NCBI GenBank assembly: GCA_005880755.1
Contig: VBGV01000020.1
Coordinates: forward strand, 1 to 13,053
From: Chloroflexota bacterium
GTDB lineage: Bacteria > Chloroflexota > Dormibacteria > Dormibacterales > Dormibacteraceae
DNA length: 13,053 nt
Direction: 5' to 3'
This document shows, in pieces, positions 7,060 to 13,053 of this stretch (positions are counted from its first letter, which is position 1; each line of letters opens with the position of its first letter). Position numbers and translations under genes: made by a program. The notes below the pieces were generated by a model. The model ran no database searches. It saw only the letters and a list, made by a program, of their open reading frames with translations, and was not told where the DNA came from.

Positions 7060-7578
7060 GTGTCACTTCGCTTTGGACTGCTCGGACTGCTCGCCGCCGA
7101 ATCCCTGCATGGCTACGAGATCAAGCAGCGGTTCGAAGACATGCTGGGCGGGACCTGGGAGCTCAACATCGGGTCCGTCTACCAGGCGCTGCAGCGCCTG
7201 GAGCGGGACGGCCTGGTCGAACCGGTGGGCGATCGCGGTGACCGTGGCAAGCAGCTCTTTCGCGCGACCTCGGCCGGCGAGGCCGCGCTGGCCGAGTGGC
7301 TCGAAGGCGTCGACGAAGAGCCGCAGCTACTGCGGGAAGAGATCTACATCAAGGTCGTACTGGGAGCGCGCAGAAACCAGAACGGCGCCATGGGGCGCCT
7401 GCTGAAAAGGCAGAGGCATGCCTATCTCCAGCGGCTCCGCGATCTCGCGGATTCCGAGAAGGAGGCGCAGGCGCGCGGGCGGACCGAGCTTGCACTTCTG
7501 TTCAAGGGTGGGCGGCTACACACGGAGGCGGATTTGAAATGGCTGGAAGCGTGCATGGAGGAACTGAAAACACGATGA
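7060..7578 (+). CDS. PadR-family transcriptional regulator
   Basis: 172 residues, the length of PadR proteins with a C-terminal dimerisation helix region (Vir-type). The start is a GTG (S-L-R-F-G-L-L-G-L-L). The N-terminal winged helix has the family pattern L-L-G-L-L-A-x-E-S-L-H-G-Y-E-I-K (7-23), then G-S-V-Y-Q-A-L-Q-R-L-E-R-D-G-L-V (39-54) and the wing R-G-K-Q-L-F-R-A-T-S-A-G (62-73). The rest (~90-172) is charged and helical, suited to dimerisation and ligand binding. The stop codon overlaps the ATG of the ABC ATPase gene (ATGA), so the two are translationally coupled. Such repressors usually control the exporter beside them and are released by its substrate. An operator-like dyad covers the upstream promoter. 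Confidence 0.92.
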   Translation: MSLRFGLLGLLAAESLHGYEIKQRFEDMLGGTWELNIGSVYQALQRLERDGLVEPVGDRGDRGKQLFRATSAGEAALAEWLEGVDEEPQLLREEIYIKVVLGARRNQNGAMGRLLKRQRHAYLQRLRDLADSEKEAQARGRTELALLFKGGRLHTEADLKWLEACMEELKTR

Positions 7579-8318
7579 CGACGAATGCTCTGGTCCAGTT
7601 GACGAATGTGGGCCGTACCTACAACAACGCCGCCGTCGCCGCCCTCGACGGCGTGAGCCTGACCGTGGAGCACGGTGAGTTCACTGCCATCATGGGTCCG
7701 TCGGGTAGCGGTAAATCGACGCTGCTGAACGTGGTCGCAGGACTCGACCGGCCCAGCTCAGGCCGAGTCGTGGTCGACGGGATCGAGTTGACAGGAGCAA
7801 GCGAGACCGCTCTGGCGCGTTACCGCCGCACGCGCATCGGATTTGTCTTCCAGTTCTTCAACCTGCTTTCGAATCTGACGGTGATCGAGAACGTGATGGT
7901 GCCCGCGCAGCTCGCCGGCACGCGCCCGGCCGCCGCGCGCACCCAGGCACGGCAGCTCTTGCACGACCTGGACATCGCGAGCGTCGAGCGCTCGTACCCG
8001 CAGAATCTCAGCGGTGGCGAGCGCCAGCGTGTCGCCATCGCCCGCGCGTTGATCAACAAGCCGGCGCTCGTCCTGGCCGATGAGCCGACCGGCGCTCTCG
8101 ACAGCCGCACGGGTACCCAGGTCATGGAGCTTCTCGACGCCCTCAACCAGCGAGGGCAGACGATCCTACTTGTCACCCACGACGTAAATCTCGCGACAGG
8201 TCATGGCCGCCGAGTGGTGTCGCTACGCGACGGCGCCATCGTCGACGACGCCCGCATCCAACCGCGACGCAAGGCCGAGCCCGCGGAGCTCGTCCGCCTC
8301 GGCGCGGGGGAGTTGTAG
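7575..8318 (+). CDS. ABC transporter ATP-binding protein (MacB/LolD type)
   Basis: 247 residues from the ATG that overlaps the PadR stop; GGAGGAA about 13 bases upstream supports it, whereas the frame is open further upstream but reads as PadR antiframe. Motifs in order: Walker [10 protein letters not shown] (41-49), Q-loop Q93 in F-V-F-Q-F-F-N-L-L, signature L-S-G-G-E-R-Q (145-151), Walker B L-V-L-A-D-E-P (166-172), D-loop A-L-D-S and switch H202 in V-T-H-D. F-Q-F-F-N-L-L and D-E-P-T-G-A-L-D are typical of the subfamily that pairs with FtsX-like permeases (LolD, MacB, antimicrobial-peptide exporters). It powers the permease encoded two bases downstream. The ~20 residues after 227 are a basic/acidic tail beyond the core fold. 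Confidence 0.95.
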   Translation: MTTNALVQLTNVGRTYNNAAVAALDGVSLTVEHGEFTAIMGPSGSGKSTLLNVVAGLDRPSSGRVVVDGIELTGASETALARYRRTRIGFVFQFFNLLSNLTVIENVMVPAQLAGTRPAAARTQARQLLHDLDIASVERSYPQNLSGGERQRVAIARALINKPALVLADEPTGALDSRTGTQVMELLDALNQRGQTILLVTHDVNLATGHGRRVVSLRDGAIVDDARIQPRRKAEPAELVRLGAGEL

Positions 8319-8320
8319 CC

Positions 8321-10660
8321 GTGGGCGCGATCTTGACCCAGGTTCGCGCCGCGTTGCTCCGGCGTCGGGCGCAATGGACGATCGTGGCCTCCACCACGTT
8401 GCTGGCGGCCGCGGTAGCGACCCTCTCGCTAACTCTCGTGGTGCGCGACAACCAGCCGTGGGATGACGCCTTCGCTTCCGCCAATGGACCCCACCTGGTC
8501 TTCCACCTCGACGCGAGCCGGGTGACAGCAGATCAGCTGGCCGCCACCACGTCGCTCCCCGGTGTGACCGCCGCCGGTCCGGTGCGGCCCGCGGCCACAG
8601 TCACTTTCCAGAAGGGCAAAGCCAACGGACCGATCCAGGTCATCGAGCGCGGCAACCCGGGCGGAAACGTCGACCGGCTGGCACTGCTGGCCGGACGGTG
8701 GCCGCAGGGAGATGACGAGATGGCCGTCGCCAAAGGCGATCCGGGACTCTCGACATTGGTGCCGCAGCTGGGAGATTCCATCCAGGCGGTCACCTCGAGC
8801 CACACCACCACGCTCAAGGTCGTCGGCGTCGTAAGCGATCTCGCGGCGTTCAACAACCAGGGCGCAACAATGCGGGCGTGGGTCCGCGACGGCGAGCTCG
8901 CGAAGATCCTCGGCGGGAGCGACATTCGCCTCGGTTACGAGATGCCCTACCGGTTTCAGCATGCGGCCACCGACGCCGAGCTGGCGGCAGATCGCAGGGT
9001 CGTCGAGAATGCTCTTCCCAGTGGCGCCGAGGTCCAGGCGCCGACGAGCTGGCTCGAGATGCGTGCAGGTTTCAACTGGCTCGTCACTGCCGTCGGCGGC
9101 ATCATCTTCGCCTTCTCCGCCTTCGCCTTGATCGCGGTCGTGCTGGTGGTCGCCAGCGTTGTAGCGGGGATGGTGATCGCCGGCTATCGAGAGTTCGGAA
9201 TCGCCAAAGCGCTTGGGTTCACACCCGCGGAGGTGGTGGCGATCGTGACCGGCCAGATGGCCGTACCCGCGATCGCCGGATCAGTCGTGGGCGTCCCGCT
9301 CGGTGCGCTCGCGAGCACCTACTTCCTGGGCGCGACCTCAGCCGACCTGAAGCTGCCGGTGCCCAGCCCGGTCGATCCGCTCATCGACGTCGGAGTCCTG
9401 ATCGGGGTGATCGTCCTCGTCGCGCTGGCCGCGCTGGTGCCCGCGCTTCAAGCGGCGCGCGCCGACGCCATCCGCGCGATCACGCTCGGCTCGTCGCCCC
9501 GCGCTTCGCGCCGTTCCTGGCTCGGTTCATTTCTCCTTCGCCTTGGCGCTGCCCCGGCCGTCGGACTCGGCGCCGGCGACGCTTTCGCGCGACCAATTCG
9601 AGCATCGCTCACGGTGGTCGCGCTCGGCATCGGCATCGCGACTTTGACATTCGCATTCACGTTCGGCCCAAGCCTGCAGCGGGTCATCGACGACCCGGCG
9701 AGCTACGGGGCGGCACAGGACGCCAACGTCGTGCGCTACGGAAATCTGTCGGACACCGAAGCCACGTCGCTGATCACGGCCGACTCCGGGACCAAGGCTG
9801 TGATTGCGACTCGTCAACTCCCGGCCTCCGTGACCGGTAAGGCTAACGCCGAGCCGCTGACGGCGATGCGTGGCGACACTGCGGCTTTCGGCTACCGACC
9901 GGCATCCGGCCGCTGGTTCTCGGCACCAGGTGAAACCGTCGCCGGACTCCTCACCGCACGGGAAGCGCACTTGCGCCTTGGCGACTCGGTAGCGGTCAAC
10001 GTCGGCGGGCACGAGCTGAGGCTTCGAGTGGTGGGCCTGATGAACGATCAACCGAACGCCGGACGCGGATTCCGGGTCGACTGGCAGACGCTCATGGGCA
10101 TCCTGCCCACCGAGACTCCAGACGTGTACCTGGTTCAGCTGCGAGCCGGCACAGACGTTGCCGCCTACACCGCTCGTCTCGCCGCGAAAAGTTCGCAGCT
10201 CGGCGTGCAGGAGGACATCAACAAGACGTACGCCCAACCCTTCGTGGCATTCATCAACGTCATCATCGGGGGGCTGACGCTGGTTTTGGCTCTGATCGCC
10301 GCCGCGGGAGTCTTCAACGCCACCCTGCTGGCCACGCGTGAGCGCGTCCACGACATTGCGACTCTCAAGTCGTTGGGCATGACCCCGGCGCAGATTGCCG
10401 CGATGGCAGCAGCCTCGTCCTGCGTCGTGGCTGTTGTGGCCGCGATGGTTGGAATACCCATCGGGGTCTGGCTGCTCGGGGTCATCACGGCCACGATGGG
10501 CGACCTCTATGGATTCATGTTCGACATCAGCGGCAGCCTGAATCCGATCACTATCTTGCTGGTGATCGCAGGCGCCTTCGCGGTGGCGCTGGCCGGCGCC
10601 GCGATGCCAGCGCGCTGGGCGGCGGCCACACCGGTGGCCCAAGTCCTCCGGTCGGAATAA
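8321..10660 (+). CDS. FtsX/MacB-like ABC transporter permease
   Basis: 779 residues from a GTG two bases after the ATPase stop. It has the duplicated layout of large FtsX-type permeases. A membrane helix at ~20-41 precedes an extracytoplasmic domain to ~248. The first FtsX domain spans helices at ~252-285, 315-337 and 353-380. A second N-terminal helix at ~426-448 is followed by another outside domain to ~640. The second FtsX domain has helices at ~641-670, 694-722 and 741-768. Both FtsX repeats carry the expected cytoplasmic coupling segments: Y-R-E-F-G-I-A-K-A-L-G-F-T-P in the first and R-E-R-V-H-D-I-A-T-L-K-S-L-G-M-T-P in the second. In this family the pair moves lipids, lipoproteins, peptides or drugs, or works mechanically on the outer side. 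PadR control suggests a toxic or signalling compound; the substrate is unknown. Confidence 0.93.
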   Translation: MGAILTQVRAALLRRRAQWTIVASTTLLAAAVATLSLTLVVRDNQPWDDAFASANGPHLVFHLDASRVTADQLAATTSLPGVTAAGPVRPAATVTFQKGKANGPIQVIERGNPGGNVDRLALLAGRWPQGDDEMAVAKGDPGLSTLVPQLGDSIQAVTSSHTTTLKVVGVVSDLAAFNNQGATMRAWVRDGELAKILGGSDIRLGYEMPYRFQHAATDAELAADRRVVENALPSGAEVQAPTSWLEMRAGFNWLVTAVGGIIFAFSAFALIAVVLVVASVVAGMVIAGYREFGIAKALGFTPAEVVAIVTGQMAVPAIAGSVVGVPLGALASTYFLGATSADLKLPVPSPVDPLIDVGVLIGVIVLVALAALVPALQAARADAIRAITLGSSPRASRRSWLGSFLLRLGAAPAVGLGAGDAFARPIRASLTVVALGIGIATLTFAFTFGPSLQRVIDDPASYGAAQDANVVRYGNLSDTEATSLITADSGTKAVIATRQLPASVTGKANAEPLTAMRGDTAAFGYRPASGRWFSAPGETVAGLLTAREAHLRLGDSVAVNVGGHELRLRVVGLMNDQPNAGRGFRVDWQTLMGILPTETPDVYLVQLRAGTDVAAYTARLAAKSSQLGVQEDINKTYAQPFVAFINVIIGGLTLVLALIAAAGVFNATLLATRERVHDIATLKSLGMTPAQIAAMAAASSCVVAVVAAMVGIPIGVWLLGVITATMGDLYGFMFDISGSLNPITILLVIAGAFAVALAGAAMPARWAAATPVAQVLRSE

Positions 10661-10680
10661 GCGCCACGCCTCGGGGGTCG

Positions 10681-10780
10681 GCCATTCGGGCACGAATGGT
10701 CGAATCCCGGGCCTTTGATCCAGCCATTTGGGCCCACTTGGTCGTATCCGGGGAGCCAAATTGGGTCGCTATTGGGACGA
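10681..10780 (+). repeat. Left hairpin-repeat cluster (two arms plus a degenerate third)
   Basis: Arm A (10681-10711) and arm B (10723-10753) share GCCATTyGGGC, then TGGTCG, w-ATCC. A third, degenerate arm starts at 10755 (GCCAAATTGGG). In arm A, CCATTCG and CGAATGG form a perfect 7-bp hairpin with loop GGCA. Arms A and B start 42 bp apart. The same kind of pair, in the same orientation, recurs at 12524-12594. It directly follows the permease gene and could also act as a transcript-end structure, though no U-run follows. Confidence 0.7.
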
Positions 10781-10897
10781 CTTTAGAACCGCGCTTTTGA
10801 AGTAGGAATACTCTGTTCTCGGATCGCCTCGACCCGCTCGACACTTCCATACGCGCGAAAAATCGAACGCCCCACCCTTTGCCTGAAACTAAGAGCG

Positions 10898-11557
10898 ATG
10901 CCCGGAGGTGCCCCTAATAAAGGACGCCAGTCAGCCGACTGGTTTCGCGATCCGGGTTGGGATCGGGCGACCCGGGATCAGTTTGAAGAGCGTCTGAACC
11001 GAGCACGCATCGGAAACCGGGCCCAGTACCTGCGCATCAAGGCGTTGGCGCTTAGAGATGCCGGGGAGCTGGGCGGAGCCAAAGAGCTGCTGAACCGAGT
11101 GGTGAGCGATTACCCGAAATCGATGGACTCCGGGTTCTGCCTCGAGTTGCTCGGCGACATCGGACGGGAGGAAGGGTCAGCTGAAGCTGCCGAAAGCAAC
11201 TACCGCGAGGTCATCAGCCGATGGCCCGACTTGAATGGAACCACCGGCATGGTTGAGGTCTCGCTCGCGGAAGTCCTGACCGAGAGCGCCGGGTCCGATC
11301 GTCATGAAGAAGCGCTTCGCTTGCTGGATTCAGCCCTTAAGCGCGGAAGGATGATGAATTCGGACCTGTTCCGATGGAACATCGCTCTAGCCAAGGTCGC
11401 CGAGCAACTTGGTGACGCTGAGACCGTGTCGCGCGCGGCCAGGACAGCCCTTTCCTTGACGAAGGTTGGGCCTCAGTTTCCGCGCCACCCCACAGTCGGT
11501 CTCGCACGGCCGGACGCGGCCACTGTCGCTTGGTTAGAGAAGGCTGCCGCTGGATGA
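10898..11557 (+). CDS. TPR-like repeat protein with N-terminal D-W-F-R motif
   Basis: 219 residues, soluble. After a short basic leader comes D-W-F-R-D-P-G-W (14-21), then a charged helix ending R-N-R-A-Q-Y-L-R-I-K-A-L-like sequence (40-51), followed by helical pairs of TPR size at ~42-71, 82-110, 118-150 and 155-187. The C-terminal F-P-R-H-P-T-V-G-L (around 192-200) resembles a tail I associate with a widespread group of stand-alone TPR proteins; that is recollection of pattern, not a search. TPR folds bind other proteins, so it probably serves as an adaptor, but no function can be claimed. It is the first of three closely packed genes lying between the repeat clusters, 10 bp before the next. 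The ribosome site is weak, and I see no clear promoter in 10781-10897. Confidence 0.75.
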   Translation: MPGGAPNKGRQSADWFRDPGWDRATRDQFEERLNRARIGNRAQYLRIKALALRDAGELGGAKELLNRVVSDYPKSMDSGFCLELLGDIGREEGSAEAAESNYREVISRWPDLNGTTGMVEVSLAEVLTESAGSDRHEEALRLLDSALKRGRMMNSDLFRWNIALAKVAEQLGDAETVSRAARTALSLTKVGPQFPRHPTVGLARPDAATVAWLEKAAAG

Positions 11558-11567
11558 GCAGCGCCTG

Positions 11568-12101
11568 ATGGGTCGTCAGATCAACTACTTCGTGCTACCG
11601 GTCGAGTTTCCTGACCTGGTGGCTACGGTTGGCCGCCCTGAGCCCGTAGAGCTCGTCCCTCAGGAACAGAGTTCCAAGACGATGCGGGCCTGGGCTACCG
11701 ACGATCCGCCACCGATATCCGCGTGGCTCATTCGACGAAAGGACTCGTCTCGGATGCAGTCTGAAGAGCCCTGGTGGTGGGACGCGCGCAAATCATGGGT
11801 CGTTTCAGCCGGCGCCTTCGGGTTGGAAATGGGCGGTTGCTTCTTTGATGGAAGAGCGCTCACAGAAGCCCGCATTTACTTCAACACCCTGCCACCAGTT
11901 GATCCGGAGGTCGAAGCCTGGGCGCGACGAGCAATGAGCGCGGCGCGAAAGTGGCTTCTTCGGCGGACGGCGGATGAGAACGGCCATCCCCTAAAGATCT
12001 ACTGCGGACCGCAAACCGCCGCATGGTTTGACGAATCTCACGCGATGCTCCACGCAGGCAGACTGATTCTTCCAACTGAATCAGCTGTGCGTGGGCGTTG
12101 A
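11568..12101 (+). CDS. Conserved-looking protein of unknown function
   Basis: 177 residues, no signal peptide or membrane segment; I do not recognise a domain. It opens M-G-R-Q-I-N-Y-F-V-L-P-V-E-F-P-D-L, has W-W-W-D near 66-69, a G-G-C-F-F-D-G-R-A-L segment (86-95) followed by A-R-I-Y-F-N-T, and ends in an amphipathic helix (A-W-A-R-R-A-M-S-A-A-R-K-W-L-L-R-R) and a short tail. The mix of beta-like strands with a late helix and many Trp would suit a small alpha/beta protein such as an immunity factor, but this is only a guess from shape and from its place in a short cassette. It starts 10 bp after the TPR-like gene and overlaps the next by 11 bp, so the three are likely co-translated. Confidence 0.7.
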   Translation: MGRQINYFVLPVEFPDLVATVGRPEPVELVPQEQSSKTMRAWATDDPPPISAWLIRRKDSSRMQSEEPWWWDARKSWVVSAGAFGLEMGGCFFDGRALTEARIYFNTLPPVDPEVEAWARRAMSAARKWLLRRTADENGHPLKIYCGPQTAAWFDESHAMLHAGRLILPTESAVRGR

Positions 12102-12426
12102 TCACTCCCAGTCGATTTATCTGCCGATGAGCTACGAGCTCGTCGATGAAGTCCTTGAATCTTGGTGTTCAGCACACCAACTCCAAGTCTCGACCGAATA
12201 CAAGGGCGAACCCGTGCGCTCGATTCAAATCGTCGGAGCGAGGCATTCCAAGATTCAGATTTGGGTTGATCCTGTCTCTCCCGCGGGAATCGTGAGTGTG
12301 CACCTCTGGGACTATCACAGCCAGCGCAAGGAGTTTTCTGGTCCTGTCGACGACCTCAACACACTCCTGGAGGAGGCCTACCAGCTGGCGACGAAATGGC
12401 TCGATCGACCGAAAGGAAACCGATGA
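12091..12426 (+). CDS. Small acidic protein of unknown function
   Basis: 111 residues from a GTG overlapping the end of the previous gene by 11 bp; an in-frame ATG at 12127 (M-S-Y-E-L-V-D-E) would shorten it by 12 residues and remove the overlap. There is no membrane segment or signal peptide and no motif I know. Predicted layout: a helix (~13-30), strands around R-S-I-Q-I-V-G and S-K-I-Q-I-W-V, a strand V-S-V-H-L-W-D-Y, then a helix of the form L-N-T-L-L-E-E-A-Y-Q-L-A-T-K-W-L. By my count G+C is about 55% over 12121-12360, well below the ABC permease gene, in line with separate origin for this cassette. An immunity-type role is possible but unproven. Confidence 0.65.
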   Translation: MGVDHSQSIYLPMSYELVDEVLESWCSAHQLQVSTEYKGEPVRSIQIVGARHSKIQIWVDPVSPAGIVSVHLWDYHSQRKEFSGPVDDLNTLLEEAYQLATKWLDRPKGNR

Positions 12427-12510
12427 TGGGGCGGAAAACCAAATCGCTGGCGTCTCCCCCACGACTTGGTCGCGATGACTCACTACGCATTGCTCGACAC
12501 CCGTGGGCCA

Positions 12511-12526
12511 GGCGGATGATTCCGCC
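12511..12526. repeat. Perfect short hairpin GGCGGA-TGAT-TCCGCC
   Basis: A 6-bp stem with a TGAT loop sits 84 bp after the last island gene and runs into the first right-hand repeat arm. No T-run follows, so a rho-independent terminator is not supported, although it may still mark the end of the transcript. Confidence 0.45.
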
Positions 12527-12594
12527 AATCGGGCACAAGTGGTCGAATGGCGACGATCTATTCGGCCATTCGGGCACGGTTGGTCGTATCGGGC
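12524..12594 (+). repeat. Right hairpin-repeat pair
   Basis: Arm D (12524-12553) reads GCCAATCGGGCAC, TGGTCGAAT; arm E (12565-12594) reads GCCATTCGGGCAC, TGGTCGTAT. The arms start 41 bp apart. Arm E shares its first 14 bases with arm A at 10681. In both clusters the first arm has GTCGAAT and the second GTCGTAT, so the two-arm unit, not the single arm, appears to be what was copied. Orientation is the same as the left cluster, with the island between. Confidence 0.7.
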
Positions 12595-12615
12595 CTCAGG
12601 CCGAAGGGTTTTAAG

Positions 12616-12689
12616 GGTGGCTAGCGGGACTTGAACCCGCGACACCCAGATCCACAATCTGGTGCTCTGCCTACTGAGCTATAGCCACC
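12616..12689 (-). tRNA. tRNA-His (anticodon GTG)
   Basis: The minus strand folds as a full cloverleaf: acceptor GTGGCTA with TAGCCAC, D arm GCTC-AGTAGGCA-GAGC, anticodon stem CCAGA with TCTGG around loop TTGTGGA (anticodon GTG), and T arm GCGGG-TTCAAGT-CCCGC. An extra 5' G (-1, position 12689) pairs opposite C73 (position 12616), the identity feature of tRNA-His. CCA is not encoded. It diverges from the diiron-oxygenase gene. Confidence 0.95.
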
Positions 12690-12720
12690 ACGGCGCGGCA
12701 GGAACGGCTGCCTGGGAGAG

Positions 12721-13053
12721 ATGACGATTCTACCGCCCGGCTTGTTGGAGAATGAGTTGGTGGCCACCTCAGCGGAGTTCGACCAGATGATCAAGTCCGG
12801 CGAGCTCATCGAGTCGACCAACGAGATGACCCCCGAGTACCTCCGCGAGCTCAAGCACACGCTCATCGTGTCCGGCGACACCGAGCTCATCTCCGCCCCC
12901 GCCTACTACCTCGCGGCCAAGCGGGCACCGAGCATCAACGCCTTCATGACCGGCATCGCGATCATCCAGGACGAGCTTGCCCACGCCCACATCGCGTACC
13001 ACATCCTCGAAGACCTCGGCGAGGACCAGGAGAAGCTCATCTTCAGCCGCGAC
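12721..13053 (+). CDS. PaaA/PaaC-type diiron oxygenase subunit, 5' part
   Basis: The frame is open to the window end, giving the first 111 residues. E-L-V-A-T-S-A-E-F-D-Q-M-I, P-E-Y-L-R-E-L-K-H-T-L-I-V-S-G-D-T-E-L, S-A-P-A-Y-Y-L-A-A-K-R-A-P-S and I-Q-D-E-L-A-H-A-H-I-A-Y-H-I-L-E-D-L-G match the phenylacetic-acid-catabolism (PaaA/PaaC) ferritin-like family. The E of D-T-E-L and the E-L-A-H pair are the expected diiron ligands. In that pathway PaaA is the catalytic subunit of phenylacetyl-CoA epoxidase; BoxB and uncharacterised paralogues share the fold, and too little is seen to decide. The ATG at 12721 has GGGAGAG almost touching it. A GTG at 12760 with GGAG nine bases upstream is an alternative that leaves room for a tRNA promoter. 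Confidence 0.82.
   Translation, partial: MTILPPGLLENELVATSAEFDQMIKSGELIESTNEMTPEYLRELKHTLIVSGDTELISAPAYYLAAKRAPSINAFMTGIAIIQDELAHAHIAYHILEDLGEDQEKLIFSRD
12727..12732 (-). promoter_or_regulatory. Possible -10 box for tRNA-His
   Basis: On the minus strand TAGAAT, one base off TATAAT, lies 38 bp before the mature tRNA 5' end. No convincing -35 is found at the proper distance. It falls inside the N-terminal codons of the divergent oxygenase gene if that gene starts at 12721. Confidence 0.3.

Noticed and set aside
7296..7574. Upstream extension of the ABC ATPase frame
   Set aside because: It overlaps the PadR gene in another frame, is Arg/Ala-rich and unlike any ATPase N-terminus; the ATG at 7575 gives the normal family length.
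10681..12594. CRISPR array
   Set aside because: Only two or three imperfect arms occur per cluster, spacers are about 11 bp and no cas gene is present.
12592..12615. GGCC-TCA-GGCC followed by TTTT as a terminator
   Set aside because: The stem is only 4-5 bp, the T-run is short and separated by GAAGGG, and in the tRNA direction no T-run follows.

Overview
The window is GC-rich DNA from a bacterium, probably a soil or environmental lineage in or near Chloroflexota/Dormibacterota or Actinomycetota. That placement is inference: it rests on base composition, common GTG starts, weak Shine-Dalgarno signals and gene content, and no marker gene here fixes the phylum.

Layout. (1) 1-2800 is a compact redox-flavoured module. 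A partial lipoprotein gene (minus, leaving the window) diverges from a membrane protein related to NqrB/RnfD/UnbU that carries an extra exported domain. Tail to tail with it, overlapping by 23 bp, lies an AhpD-like/carboxymuconolactone-decarboxylase-family gene on the minus strand. Its reading frame is interrupted by one TGA exactly where the second Cys of the CxxC active site should be (C-R-Y-TGA-L-S-S-H). A hairpin with SECIS-like geometry begins five bases after that TGA, so I read it as a selenoprotein gene. The 5' ends of both convergent genes carry the same inverted repeat, GTAAC-N18-GTTAC, next to their start codons. (2) 2911-4662 is a Tat-exported amidase-signature hydrolase on the minus strand. 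(3) 4849-6972 is a soluble hybrid histidine kinase (GAF-HisKA-HATPase-REC-REC). (4) 7060-10660 is a three-gene operon: PadR-type repressor, ABC ATPase and FtsX/MacB-type permease. It sits behind a near-consensus sigma70-type promoter whose -10 lies inside a perfect inverted repeat, the likely PadR operator.

(5) 10681-12594 is an accessory island. Three small genes (a TPR-like protein and two unrecognised proteins) are packed head to tail and have lower G+C than the operon before them. On both sides lie tandem, hairpin-bearing repeat arms of about 30 bp in the same orientation. (6) At the right edge are a tRNA-His(GTG) gene (minus) and, diverging from it, the start of a PaaA/PaaC-type diiron oxygenase subunit gene that runs off the window.

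How they fit together: the PadR operon is a self-contained, self-regulated efflux or lipid/peptide-handling unit. The NqrB-like protein and the selenoprotein may share a regulator because of the common operator-like motif. The island between the repeats looks acquired or mobile and its function is unknown.
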